64,000 nucleotides of DNA from Rhodothermales bacterium (GCA_958296045.1 CATQHT010000001.1:372001-436000); one strand, 5' to 3'; shown: positions 26,840 to 36,404, counted from the stretch's first letter. Notes: a model not told the origin generated them from the sequence alone. Numbers and translations are program-made.

Positions 26840-27954
26840 AATTCCCCGACACTGAACTCATCAAGCCAAGTCTGAAGCTGCACCGAATCCGGGCTCGTGA
26901 GCTCCGTGCACCCATTGCGCATTTCGAGTACAAAGACTTCATCCAGCTCAAATGCATCCACCAGCAAAGGCGACTGCGTTGCGACGATGATCTGCCGACT
27001 ATTCGCCAGCGCACGGATCATATCTCCGACCAACGCAATGGCCTTCGGATGCAGGCCAAGTTCGGGTTCGTCCAGCACCAGAATGCCTGGTAGCATTTCC
27101 TGGGGCAAGTTCAACAGGGTTGCAAGAGCAAAAAAGCGCAGCGAGCCGTCTGAAGTGAGGTGAGCGCCGTAGGTCTTGTTCAACAAGTAGGGCCGCCAAC
27201 GCAAGGCCACTTTTCCGTACTGCTCCTCAATCTGAAAATTGCCAAACCCTGGCAATACACGCCGAATGTGACGGCAAATGAGATCGTATCGGTCGAAATC
27301 CTCGTGTTCCAACCAGTGCAGGATGGCTGCCAGATTGCCGCCGTCCGAACGCATGAAGGCGTGATCTTCAGCGTCCCAAGTTTTCTTGAAGTTGGATGTG
27401 GAACCAGTATTGTGGAACTGATACGCCGCGCAATTACGCAGTAGATATGTCACCGTGCGCGCAGTCTGGCGATTCGAGGCTTGTTCTGCGCGACTTCCCT
27501 GACCCGCCCTGACTATTTGGGCCTCACGGTGTCCTGAGCCCAAGTGATGCCACTTAGCTTCGGTGGCGAGGCCGTCGCGGCTGTAGCGAAACGCTTCATC
27601 GGCAAACAATAGCTGATCGGGATAGGCGTACACGAGTGAGAATCGATAATCGTTCTGCCCGGTGTCTGTGCCTATCTTGATTTCAGCGTCTAGCCGGGGT
27701 GTCGTAGCGTTCCCGCCGTGCAGTTGGTCGTCTGCCCCGCCCTCTCGGGTGACGAACTCCGCAAGCCGTCGTGACTTCAGCATCCAACTAAGCATGTTGA
27801 AAAAGTGGACGACATTGGACTTTCCAGAGCCGTTGGCGCCGATCAACACGTTGGCACCCGGGACCGGCCTCAGCGTGACATTGGCCAATGAACGAAACCC
27901 ACGGATACGGAGCTCCTGGATGCGCGGGTGCTGAATCTTCTGCTCTCCAATCAA
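26806..27954 (-). CDS. AAA/ABC-type ATPase (RecF/OLD-like), partner of DUF4276 protein
   Basis: The 382-residue protein begins with IQELRIRGFRSLANVTLRP and Walker A GANGSGKSNVVHFF (about 40). It has the signature-like LTSDGSLRFFALATLL and ends in Walker B LVLDEPELGLHPKAIAL with the switch His-like IVATQSPLLVDAF. This is the AAA_21 type with a coiled/variable middle. The downstream overlapping gene encodes a DUF4276 protein. Together they look like a two-gene anti-phage module related in logic to OLD/PARIS systems, though exact assignment needs a profile search. Confidence 0.82.
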   Translation of the reverse strand: MIGEQKIQHPRIQELRIRGFRSLANVTLRPVPGANVLIGANGSGKSNVVHFFNMLSWMLKSRRLAEFVTREGGADDQLHGGNATTPRLDAEIKIGTDTGQNDYRFSLVYAYPDQLLFADEAFRYSRDGLATEAKWHHLGSGHREAQIVRAGQGSRAEQASNRQTARTVTYLLRNCAAYQFHNTGSTSNFKKTWDAEDHAFMRSDGGNLAAILHWLEHEDFDRYDLICRHIRRVLPGFGNFQIEEQYGKVALRWRPYLLNKTYGAHLTSDGSLRFFALATLLNLPQEMLPGILVLDEPELGLHPKAIALVGDMIRALANSRQIIVATQSPLLVDAFELDEVFVLEMRNGCTELTSPDSVQLQTWLDEFSVGELWQKNLLGGRP

Positions 27955-28490
27955 TGGTACTTGCTCCTAAGGAATGTCCGTGTCACCCTTTCTTGGGTCC
28001 TCAAGCCACATCGGAATCCGTTGCATCTTCCAAGCACTACTGCTCTCGATAATTGCCACCGCAGTACCGATGATCCGAAACTTGGTGCAACGACTGCACT
28101 CATAGTAGGAGAAGGTTCCATTATTGGTGGGAAAGACGATGCCAGCGGCTTCGCTTCAAAGCCACCTGCCGCTTCCGACGTTAGGAAACGCACCCGTTCG
28201 GATGTCAGTTCCGCCCTATCCAGCTAAGACTTCGATTCGCGATAACACGCATAGGAAGCATGGGCCAGATCAACGATCACTGCCCCCGCATGCTGTTCTG
28301 CTGCGAGCGCAGATGATTCTACCTGCACTATCCTAGCCTCAATCATGGCGCCGAATCGCGTGCTTTTAGGCCGAAGTCTGCGGGACTCCGAGCCCAACCA
28401 ATTCACCTTGTCCTAATGGTTGGTACACCGTCGCTCTTACGCCTAGGTAATGAATCTGACCAGAAACCCGGTTGTTTGACCATGCTTCAG
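27955..28490. other. Intergenic, nothing recognised
   Basis: No frame here has a recognisable motif. It ends where a dispersed repeat begins (28491). Confidence 0.5.
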
Positions 28491-28685
28491 CTGATTTGTG
28501 CCGCGCGGAGAGCTTGACGCCATTTGTTACCTTAAGGCTTGGTACTGCAAGGTTGTGGGGATGCTCGGCGCGTCTGGTTGGTATCCTACCTTTCTGGCGT
28601 GAGTGTGCTACGGCGGCTGCCCAAGCGGCCTGATGGGTGCTCCAGGGCAAGATAGCGGTGGGTACACGCAGGGCGCTTGGTGCGT
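28491..28685. repeat. Dispersed repeat family C, copy 1
   Basis: This stretch matches 41343-41570 and 49165-49400. Shared words are tgccgcgcgga near the start and tggggatgct(c/g)ggcgcg in the middle, and with copy 2 also gcagggcgcttgg at the end. In copies 2 and 3 the same frame gives WCRAE-VW-HLLASG-VLQ, but here it is broken by small indels. It lies directly before the DUF4399 lipoprotein gene. Confidence 0.7.
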
Positions 28686-28720
28686 ATCTTCTGCCAGCCA
28701 CTAACGAGATTCCTGACTCT

Positions 28721-29212
28721 ATGACGCGTAGTATAATTGCCGCGGCGGCGTTGCTGTTTGTAGTTGCCTGCCAGACTGAAGAGCCTGCCATCGAGGCGCA
28801 GCCTGCCGGATCCACAGAGACGATACAGTCTGCCAAGCCCGTAGAGGCGGCGCGGGCGGCAGCGCCCGCGGGCGCGATTGCGTCCATCATTACTCCCGAA
28901 GATGGCGATACAGTAAGCGGAGAAGAGGTCAGGGTGATCTTCGGGCTCCACGGCATGGGTGTAGCTCCAGCGGGCGTGGATTTTCCAGAAACAGGACATC
29001 ATCACCTGTTGGTAAATGTAACCGCAATGCCTAACATGGATCTGCCCATACCTGCCGATGCCAACCACATCCACTTTGGTAAGGGTCAAACAGAAACGAT
29101 CCTGAATCTGCCACCCGGCACACACACCTTGCAGATGCTGCTGGGTGACTACCGGCATATTCCGCACGATCCGCCTGTCATTTCGGAGCCCGTCACCATT
29201 ACGGTGGAGTAG
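28721..29212 (+). CDS. DUF4399 lipoprotein
   Basis: The start is the ATG at 28721 (MTRSIIAAAALLFVVAC), giving a lipoprotein signal with Cys at position 17; the longer frame upstream is the dispersed repeat. After an Ala/Glu-rich linker comes the domain: IITPEDGDTVSGEEVRVIF, GLHGMGVAPAG, TGHHHLLVN, HIHFGKGQTE, and PPGTHTLQMLLGDY. This is the DUF4399 pattern with conserved His residues. Probably attached to the outer membrane or periplasmic face. Function unknown. Confidence 0.85.
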   Translation: MTRSIIAAAALLFVVACQTEEPAIEAQPAGSTETIQSAKPVEAARAAAPAGAIASIITPEDGDTVSGEEVRVIFGLHGMGVAPAGVDFPETGHHHLLVNVTAMPNMDLPIPADANHIHFGKGQTETILNLPPGTHTLQMLLGDYRHIPHDPPVISEPVTITVE

Positions 29213-29329
29213 CACCGCTTGCTTAGTGGGAAAGGGCCCATAGGGCGAATTTGATGGCCATCTGATAGCTCACTGTGGAGGCCACGTCGAGTCTGCGCCC
29301 CCGGGCCATTCCCAGCCATCACCGATGTC

Positions 29330-29505
29330 CTAGTTGTAGCAGATAACGATGGTCAGTCGCCCGTATTCATCTGTGACCCTGTAATGGACATCGTCCAGGG
29401 GCCCAAACTGCAGGCCACACCCCCAGCGGCCGGAACCGTTCTTGGTTGATACCGCTGCGTCGGGGTCAATATGGAAGTAGATGGACCAGATGGGGTGGGC
29501 GGTGT
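29330..29505 (-). pseudogene. C-terminal piece of an unrecognised protein
   Basis: The frame reads HPIWSIYFHIDPDAAVSTKN and then RWGCGLQFGPLDDVHYRVTD, ending in LTIVICYN. It looks like real coding sequence but its start is lost at the IS21-type end near 29510. I cannot name the family. Confidence 0.4.
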
Positions 29506-29509
29506 GGTC

Positions 29510-30352
29510 AGCGACAATTAGAATTGCGGTTGGCGACAACTAGAATTGAGGGGGGAAGGAATCAATGCGATGCGTATGTACGGGCAGGATTGTTCACCTA
29601 TCAACGTGCATTCAGCGTGGTTACCGATCAGCAAGTTAAGCTCCTGTTCAAGCTTTTTAACGGGAAGAAGAGGGCACGGTCAACGGCTGCGGCGAAGGCT
29701 GGTATGTCCGAGAACACCGCACGCAAGTACCTGCGTGCGGGCAAACTGCCGAGTGAGATGAAGACCGAGCGAACGTATCGCACGCGTCCAGACGCGTTTG
29801 CGGAAGTATGGGGCGAAATACTGCCCTATTTGGAGGAGAACCCCAGGCTGAAGGTCAAGGCTGTGTTCGAGGACTTGCAGCGCCGCCACCCTGGCCGGTT
29901 CCATTCGAGTCAGCTGCGCACATTGCAGTGGCGTGTGAAGCGGTGGCGAGCCGAAGCGGGTCCTGGGAAGGAGGTCTTCTTTGACCAGGCATACGAACCT
30001 GGTGAGCGGGCGCAGTCGGACTTCACCTGCATGAACAAGCTGGGCGTGACCATCCAAGGCCAGCCGTTTAAGCATATGCTGTTCCACTTCGTTTTGGCCT
30101 ACTCCAACTGGGAGGCGGGTACGATCTGCAAGTCTGAGAGCTTTGAGGCGCTAAGGGGGGGCTGCAGAATGCGCTCACGCAGTTGGGTGGTGTGCCCCGG
30201 CTGCACCAGACCGACTCTATGAGCTGTGCGGTACGCAATCTGAAGCGTACCGAGAAGGAGGGAGCCCCCTTTACCGATCGATATGGTGCTCTGATGCGGC
30301 ATTACGGGATGGAGGCGCAGCACACGCAGCCACGGCGCCCCACAACGAGGAG
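29510..30352 (+). pseudogene. istA: IS21-family element remnant with frameshifted istA
   Basis: The left end shows two terminal-repeat units (gcgacaattagaattg, ggcgacaactagaattg). The istA frame begins at a TTG near 29590 (FTYQRAFSVVTDQQVKLLFK) and continues through KAGMSENTARKYLRAGKLP and VFFDQAYEPGERAQSDFTCM into the integrase core. At 30153-30159 a run of seven G shifts the frame; eight would restore LRGGLQNALTQLGGVPRLHQ, which continues as TDSMSCAVRNL in the next frame. At about 30352 it is cut by an IS256 fragment. No istB. Confidence 0.82.
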
Positions 30353-30580
30353 GTGGGCAAAATTAGTGGAAACGTGGCTGGGGGTAGAAGGGGATTTTGG
30401 GGTTTGGCAGTCGGGTCCTGGCCTTCATAAGTGTCTTTCGGAGCTTGGGCAGGTGTTGGTGATTGGGGATGGTTTTCAGTTTGGGTTCTGCATACATGAG
30501 AGCCAGCGCCATTCAGCGGTGGACCTGTGCCGAGTTTTCCAACTGCAAACATTGCGCGTCAATCTGCCGACCCGGTCACT
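30352..30580 (-). pseudogene. IS256-family (second type) 3' end fragment
   Basis: The minus strand gives LGRLTRNVCS, MALALMYAEPKLKTIPNH, LPKLRKTLMKARTRLPNPKI, and the end repeat gtgggcaaaattagtgg at 30351. It matches the fragment at 43085-43460 closely. This is a different IS256-type element from the one at 4315. It has landed in the IS21 remnant. Confidence 0.75.
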
Positions 30581-31037
30581 CGCTACGTCTCCCTATACAC
30601 CCTTTTCCATATAGCCTTGACCGCTTCCACCAGGCACCGAGCATCCAGCCCGTGTGCCCAGATCAAGACCCCGGTCACGGATGACCCGATTGGCCTCTGA
30701 GCCCCACTTTTTCCCTGAAAGGGCCTTGCTTAAATGGTAGGAAGTCCCCCCCGAGTGCTGCGTGGCGCGCTCCATGTTCGGGGTGAGCATCGCATGATAT
30801 GTATGTCTAGTGGCAGCAGGGCCGCTTCGTGCGCTCGGAGGGTGCGCTCTACTTGGAAGAGGCTGCGGGGAACTATCCGTCCCATGCCAGGTGTAACCGT
30901 TCCGCACACAGCGACTCCAGTGGTACTACGGTCGAGTGGTTTGCGCCCGGGGCTGGTGATTGACTGATAAGTAGTGTTATGAGCCAGTATCCTGATCGAG
31001 TCCTGAACATCAACCACCTACAGAGTAAAGATTGACT
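30581..31037. other. Intergenic, nothing recognised
   Basis: Short frames on both strands show no known motif and may be further mobile-element debris. Confidence 0.45.
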
Positions 31038-31901
31038 ATGGCTGAACTTGCAACAAGCCCTGCGGGGCAGATAGGTACAAGAGTCGATCCCGGGATATCA
31101 GGCGGCGATTCCGAGATGTTGCAGATCAGGTTGCAGATCGCGAAGCTGTCAGGGCGGGTTACGGACGTTAGAGCCGCCATTCTGGCCGAGATTGTGCAGG
31201 TTGCGGCCCAGCAGAACGCTAAGACTAGCAAGTTGGAGTCCAAGGTTGACGCCAGTGTGTCCGAGTTGAAGGGCATGATTGGCGCGTTGGAATCCAAGGT
31301 TGACGTCATTGTATCCGAGTTGAAGGGCATGATCGGCGCGTTGGAATCCAAGGTTGACGTCATTGTATCCGAGTTGAAGGGCATGATCGGCGCGTTGGAA
31401 TCCAAGGTTGACGCCGGCGCGTCCGAGTTGAAGGGCATGATTGGCCAGTTGGAATCCAAGGTTGACGCCAGTGTGTCCGAGTTGAAGGGCATGATTGGCC
31501 AGTTGGAATCCAAGGTTGATGCCAGGTTTAGTAACTTGGAGTCCAAGGTTGATGCCAGGTTTAGTAACTTGGAGTCCAAGGTTGATGCCAGGTTTAGTAA
31601 CTTGGAGTCCAAGGTTGACGCCAGGTTTAGTAACTTGGAGTCCAAGGTTGACGCCAGTGTGTCCGAGTCGAAGGGCATGATTGGCCAGTTGGAATCCAAA
31701 GTTGACGCCAGTGTGTCCGAGTTGAAGGGCATGATTGGTAGGTCGGACTCCAAGCGTGACGCCAGTGTGTCCGAGTTGAAGGGCATGATCGGCGCGTTGG
31801 AAAAGCAGAACAGATCCATGAAATGGTACATCGGGACCGCTGTCGGCATAGGCATCCTGCTCGTAGCGCTGTCCCAGTATATTGTGGCGTTAGCGGTGTA
31901 G
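31038..31901 (+). CDS. Repeat-built coiled-coil protein with C-terminal membrane anchor
   Basis: The 287-residue protein starts at the ATG 31038. A unique N-terminus of about 65 residues is followed by a tandem array based on LESKVDASVSELKGMIGQ: five 18-residue units, four 11-residue units (LESKVDARFSN), then three more 18-residue units. The periods 11 and 18 suit hendecad-type coiled coils. One helix (WYIGTAVGIGILLVALSQYIV) closes the protein. The DNA units are nearly identical (54 and 33 bases), so the array is recent and probably changes length. It resembles DUF1640/CCDC90-type proteins in plan, like the small gene at 20183. Confidence 0.8.
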   Translation: MAELATSPAGQIGTRVDPGISGGDSEMLQIRLQIAKLSGRVTDVRAAILAEIVQVAAQQNAKTSKLESKVDASVSELKGMIGALESKVDVIVSELKGMIGALESKVDVIVSELKGMIGALESKVDAGASELKGMIGQLESKVDASVSELKGMIGQLESKVDARFSNLESKVDARFSNLESKVDARFSNLESKVDARFSNLESKVDASVSESKGMIGQLESKVDASVSELKGMIGRSDSKRDASVSELKGMIGALEKQNRSMKWYIGTAVGIGILLVALSQYIVALAV

Positions 31902-32439
31902 GCGAACGGCTGCGACGGCATGGCAATGCCGGTATTGCCATGGTTACAACGGGGCTGTGTGTCGGTCTCCGTGTCGCAGATGAGCCTCCGCCAAAATGTT
32001 ACCCTTGTTCCAGCTGCGCGGTATCATCTCGAAGCTTCCCGCCGCACGCCCGACTGAAGCGAAAGATTGTCTTAGGGATCGGCGCGAAGATGTCCCTGCT
32101 AATCGGCCTGATCGGTTCCAAAACGGAGCGCCTGCTGTATGCGATCAACGGTGACGAGTAGGCCCTCTACATCACAATGTCGATGGGCGCCACCGTGGGG
32201 GTGCTTGACCTACGAGATCTCCTTGCTGTACAAGGTCGGCCTGGCGAGTCAGGATCAGCTACCTCCCCGGTGCCCCCGGTGGCCAGCCCATACTTGCGCG
32301 AGACGCCGTGGCGTTAAGCAAAGACAGGTGGCTGTTTGCCAGCCACCTCGATGAAGCCGTTCGCGAATCGGCCTGCTCCGATCCACATTGATGAGACTGC
32401 TAAGCGCAATCATTGAAGAGCAGCGCGGGTACATTCAAG
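31902..32439. other. Intergenic, nothing recognised
   Basis: No motif-bearing frame was found between the coiled-coil gene and the IS66 remnant. Confidence 0.45.
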
Positions 32440-32780
32440 TGGCGTCGTGAGATGCACATCGTCAGAGGTCCCGTCCCAAAGGACGGTGAAGAAGCCGGCT
32501 GAGCATGGCATTCAGCCACCAACGCCTTGGACCCTGAAAGCCTCGTACGCCACGATGGAGCCATCACACCCATATGGAAACTGCAACGCCATCAACGCTC
32601 CCCGTCCCGCCGAACAGGGGAAGGAACCTCCACAAGCGAGTCACCCACCACCCCAAATGAAGATGCCGCGTACGTGCGGCGCCAGTAAGACAGCTGACTA
32701 CGCGTCATGCCATGCTCCTGGCAAAATGCCCCCGCACGCTGCGTACCACGCAAATAGCGCGCGATCCACGGAACCTTCAC
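32440..32780 (-). pseudogene. IS66-family TnpA/TnpB remnant
   Basis: The frame from 32780 reads MKVPWIARYLRGTQRAGAFC and MTRSQLSYWRRTYAA, then SLVEVPSPV, as in IS66 TnpA. Further along, in another frame and with a stop, comes VSIWV*WLHRGVRGF, the start of TnpB (usually WLHRGVTDMR). No TnpC is present. Confidence 0.65.
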
Positions 32781-33106
32781 TTCTGTGCCCTAACTTCCGC
32801 TGCTATCCCTCGACCCCACGGTTTGATCAATTGAACCTCCCACAAGGTCGGGCAATAATACTACCTGTCCAACATCCAAAATTTCGGACGGGTACGGCCT
32901 GACGGGGGCGTGGATTCGTTCTTGACGTGTCCACAACGTCACGAATCAGACATGGCCAAGGTCGATGTTGGTGACTTGGTGGCAGCCCTGCGGTGGCCTG
33001 GCTCACGGCTCCTGACCTGAGTGCGTCCCGAAGATGTCGTGCCGTACATTGCGGCACTTGGCGGCAGGTTGCTGGCTCTACTACACAATGAGAGCGTACG
33101 TGGGCA
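32781..33106. other. Intergenic, nothing recognised
   Basis: Lies between IS66 debris and the stop of the ABC ATPase gene; no gene or clear terminator seen. Confidence 0.45.
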
Positions 33107-34240
33107 TCAGGCAGCCACCGGTTCCGCGTCCCTTGTCGCTTCCAGCACGTGCCCGTCGTCTGCGCAAAAGAAGTGCAGATGCTCAGCATCAATCGCGAGG
33201 TTTAGCGGCTCTCCCACCTGCGGCAATGTCTGCGGCTTCAGGCGCGCCACAATAGGCGTGCCCCCTGCCCGCCCATATGCCACCGTCTCGTGACCCAACG
33301 GCTCCAAGAGGCTTAACGTTACCGGCGGCAGAGGTATGGTACCAGCCGTCAGTGTGTCGGCATGGGCGTGCAGGTGCAGGTGCTCGGGCCGGAATCCCAC
33401 CGTTACTTGTCGACCCGCGTACGCACGCATGGATGCCAGCCCCTCGCCTAGCGGCATGTGCACATCGCCGGACTCAAAAGCCAATCCGCCATCCGCGGCA
33501 AGACACCCCTCGACCAGGTTCATGGACGGGCTACCGATAAAGCTCGCCACAAAGGTGTTCGCCGGGCGATTGTAGAGCGCCAGCGGAGTGTCTATCTGCT
33601 GCACATGCCCGTCACGCAGCACAACGATCCGGTCCCCCATCGTCATCGCCTCCACCTGGTCGTGCGTGACATACACCATCGTGGCAGCTAGGCTCCGGTG
33701 AAGCTTCGTGATCTCCGTGCGCATCTGCATGCGGAGCTTCGCGTCAAGGTTCGAGAGCGGCTCGTCAAACAAGAACACCTGCGGCTTGCGCACAATGGCG
33801 CGACCTACGGCTACGCGCTGCTGCTGGCCCCCCGAAAGCTGCTTGGGCTTGCGGTCCAGGATGTCTAGAATGCCGAGCACCTCGGCGGCCTGCGCTACGC
33901 GACTCTTGATCTCTTTCTTCCCGTAGCGGCGCAGCTTCAGCCCGAATGCCATGTTATCAAACACGGTCATGTGCGGGTACAGTGCGTAATTCTGAAACAC
34001 CATCGCGATGTCTCGCTCCTTGGGCGGCATCTCATTGACAACCGTGTCCCCGATAAGTATCTCGCCCTCGGTGACGGACTCCAGTCCCGCCAGCATACGG
34101 AGCATCGTGCTCTTACCGCACCCGGAAGGCCCAACGAGCACCGCGAACTCGCCGTCCTCGATGGCAAACGACACCCCGGCTACCGCTTCGTGCCCGTTAC
34201 CGTATACCTTTCGCACATTCTTCAGCTCAACACGCGCCAT
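33107..34240 (-). CDS. ABC transporter ATP-binding protein (MalK/UgpC type)
   Basis: About 377 residues from the ATG at 34240 (MARVELKNVRKVYGNGHEAV). Walker A is GPSGCGKSTML, the Q-loop MVFQNYALYPHMTV, the signature LSGGQQQRVAVGRAI, Walker B VFLFDEPLSNLDAKLR and the switch THDQVEAMTMGDRI. The last 130 residues are the regulatory TOBE-like part (VTVGFRPEHLHLH). It would energise import of sugars or sugar phosphates through partner permeases, which are not encoded nearby; such ATPases are often shared between permeases. It is divergent from a LacI-family regulator, which may control it. Confidence 0.9.
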   Translation of the reverse strand: MARVELKNVRKVYGNGHEAVAGVSFAIEDGEFAVLVGPSGCGKSTMLRMLAGLESVTEGEILIGDTVVNEMPPKERDIAMVFQNYALYPHMTVFDNMAFGLKLRRYGKKEIKSRVAQAAEVLGILDILDRKPKQLSGGQQQRVAVGRAIVRKPQVFLFDEPLSNLDAKLRMQMRTEITKLHRSLAATMVYVTHDQVEAMTMGDRIVVLRDGHVQQIDTPLALYNRPANTFVASFIGSPSMNLVEGCLAADGGLAFESGDVHMPLGEGLASMRAYAGRQVTVGFRPEHLHLHAHADTLTAGTIPLPPVTLSLLEPLGHETVAYGRAGGTPIVARLKPQTLPQVGEPLNLAIDAEHLHFFCADDGHVLEATRDAEPVAA

Positions 34241-34320
34241 CGATGCGGTCCCCCAACGAACACCATTAAGAAAAAGATAGTACAACGGCTACACCCCGAA
34301 ACGACAGCATACGCAAGGAA
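34241..34320. promoter_or_regulatory. Divergent promoter region of ABC ATPase and LacI-family regulator
   Basis: The 80-base gap must hold start signals for both divergent genes and is the natural place for the operator of the regulator. I did not find a convincing palindromic operator by eye. Confidence 0.45.
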
Positions 34321-35367
34321 GTGCGAGAGGGACATGTGCAGGAGCCGCGATCCAAAGTGACTATCTACCATGTGGCCGAGCGGGCTGGCGTGGCGATCTC
34401 TACGGTGTCGCGTGTGTTGAATGGATCGCCCAACGTGGCGGCAGCCACGCGCGAACGCGTGCTGGTTACTATCGATGCGCTGCGCTTCAGGCCGCACCGC
34501 GCGGCCAAAGCGCTGGCAGAGCAGCACTCGCAGTCCATCGCAATCGCGATCCCAACGTTTACGACGCCCTTTCACAATGAGCTTCTAGCCGGTGTGCGCA
34601 ACATCCTGGCGGAAGAGGAACGTGAGCTCATCCTCTTCGACCTGGGCACCCGCTCCCCTCTGGAAAGGCTGCTGCACAAGCTGAAGGCTGGCACAGTGGA
34701 CGGCCTGCTCTTAGCAGGTGTGCCGGTGAACGTGCCGCTGGCCAAAGAGCTTAAAGCGCTGCGCGCCCCCGTAGTCCTGGTCGGCCACCACCACACGGAC
34801 TTTGACTGCTACTATTGGAACAACGCCAGAGGAGCCTATGCAGCTACGGCTCACCTAGTGTCCCAAGGGCACCAGCGCATTGGCATGATTCGCGCCTATA
34901 CCGATGGATATTTGCAGACACAGCGTATCCTTGGCTATCAGCGGGCGCTGGTTGACGGTGGTCTTCGGGTCGTCGGTGAATTGGTGCAGCGCGGCGACAC
35001 AAAGCTGCATGCCGGCTTCAGCGAAGAGCATGGCTTCGAAGCTATGCAGCGACTGTTAGATCTAGATCCGCCAGTGACGGCGGTATTTGCCAGTAGCGAT
35101 GTTCAAGCCTTAGGAGCCTGGAAAGCACTGCGCGATGTGGGGCGGCGCGTGCCAGAAGATGTGGCGCTGGTGGGTTATGATGACCTCAAAGCCAGTGCCT
35201 TTGTCGGCCTTTCCAGCGTGGCCCAAGATATGGTTCCTACGGGCGAAGCTGCCGCAACGCGGCTGCTGTACCGTCTGGATAATCCGGGCACTCCAGATCG
35301 CGTGGATCAGAGCATTCTGCCGCGACTGCAAGAACGGAGGTCCAGCATCTACTTACGAAAAGACTAG
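34321..35367 (+). CDS. LacI-family transcriptional regulator
   Basis: The 348-residue protein has the LacI helix-turn-helix and hinge near its start: VTIYHVAERAGVAISTVSRV then LNGSPNVAAATRERV and RPHRAAKALA. The periplasmic-binding-like effector domain follows (SIAIAIPTFTTPFHNELLAG, AVFASSDVQALGAWKALRD, VPEDVALVGYDDLKAS). It probably senses a sugar and acts on the divergent ABC ATPase gene. The start is a GTG at 34321; a shorter start just before VTIYHV is possible. It ends 2 bases before purC. Confidence 0.9.
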   Translation: MREGHVQEPRSKVTIYHVAERAGVAISTVSRVLNGSPNVAAATRERVLVTIDALRFRPHRAAKALAEQHSQSIAIAIPTFTTPFHNELLAGVRNILAEEERELILFDLGTRSPLERLLHKLKAGTVDGLLLAGVPVNVPLAKELKALRAPVVLVGHHHTDFDCYYWNNARGAYAATAHLVSQGHQRIGMIRAYTDGYLQTQRILGYQRALVDGGLRVVGELVQRGDTKLHAGFSEEHGFEAMQRLLDLDPPVTAVFASSDVQALGAWKALRDVGRRVPEDVALVGYDDLKASAFVGLSSVAQDMVPTGEAAATRLLYRLDNPGTPDRVDQSILPRLQERRSSIYLRKD

Positions 35368-35369
35368 CC

Positions 35370-36332
35370 ATGAGTACGACACAACATCAGGCTGCTATCC
35401 AGCAGCAGCTAGGTAGCGCACTTGCGCAAACGGACCTTAACGGGCTGGGCGCTAAGTACCAGGGCAAAGTGCGGGACACTTACCGCCAAGGGGACCGGCT
35501 CATCCTCGTGACGACTGATCGCATCTCTGCCTTTGACTACGTTCTGCGGCAGACAATTCCATTCAAAGGGCAGGTCCTTAATCAGTTGGCCGCCTACTTT
35601 TTTGAAGCTACCCGGGACATCGTGCCCAACCACATTGTGTCCGTCCCGGACCCGAACGTAACGGTAGCGCTCCGATGCAAGCCTACAAGCCTGGAATTCA
35701 TCGTCCGGGGGTACCTCGTCGGACATGCGTGGCGGACCTACCGCAGCGGTAAGCGCACGCTGTGCGGCAAAGTGCTGCCAGACGGGCTGCACCAGAATGA
35801 CAAGCTGCCAAAGCCGATCCTAACGCCAACCACCAAGGAGCAAGAGGGGCATGATGAAGACGCCAGCCGGGAGGACGCTATCGCGCAGGGGCTGATCTCC
35901 GCTGCCTTGTTCGATAAGCTCGAAGCGATCTCGCTGGCCCTTTTCGAGCGCGGCACGCAGCTGGCAACAGAGCAAGGGCTGATCCTTGTGGACACGAAAT
36001 ATGAGTTCGGGCGTGCCCCCGATGGGACCTATGTGCTAATTGACGAGGTGCATACACCTGATTCGTCGCGCTACTTCTACCTGGATCCGTACGCCAAGCT
36101 GCAGCAGCGCGGGGAACCCCAGCGCCAGCTTTCCAAAGAGTTTGTGCGGGAGTGGCTCATGGATCGCGGCTTTCAGGGCAAAAGTGGCCAGATGTTACCG
36201 GACCTACCAGATGAGTTTCGCTCCAAAGTGTCGGCACGTTACATCGAGCTGTTTGAGCTTATTACCGGCAAGCCGTTCCAGCCTGATACGCATCCAGATC
36301 CCGAAGCGCGCATCCGCGCGGCGCTGACCTGA
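35370..36332 (+). CDS. purC: Phosphoribosylaminoimidazole-succinocarboxamide synthase
   Basis: The 320-residue protein joins CAIR and aspartate with ATP to make SAICAR in purine synthesis. Motifs: YQGKVRDTYRQGDRLILVTT, ISAFDYVL, PFKGQVLNQLAAYFFE, EFIVRGYLVGHAWRTY, LVDTKYEFGR and IDEVHTPDSSRYFY. The long type of about 300 residues fits the yeast-like/bacterial class II SAICAR synthase. It starts 2 bases after the LacI-family gene, so the two may be co-transcribed, an unusual partnership. Confidence 0.95.
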   Translation: MSTTQHQAAIQQQLGSALAQTDLNGLGAKYQGKVRDTYRQGDRLILVTTDRISAFDYVLRQTIPFKGQVLNQLAAYFFEATRDIVPNHIVSVPDPNVTVALRCKPTSLEFIVRGYLVGHAWRTYRSGKRTLCGKVLPDGLHQNDKLPKPILTPTTKEQEGHDEDASREDAIAQGLISAALFDKLEAISLALFERGTQLATEQGLILVDTKYEFGRAPDGTYVLIDEVHTPDSSRYFYLDPYAKLQQRGEPQRQLSKEFVREWLMDRGFQGKSGQMLPDLPDEFRSKVSARYIELFELITGKPFQPDTHPDPEARIRAALT

Positions 36333-36404
36333 GCATATCGGGCTATGCCCCTTCACCGGGCACGCCGGCGAATGTGCCTGGCCGCATACTACTACCCAAT
36401 AGTC

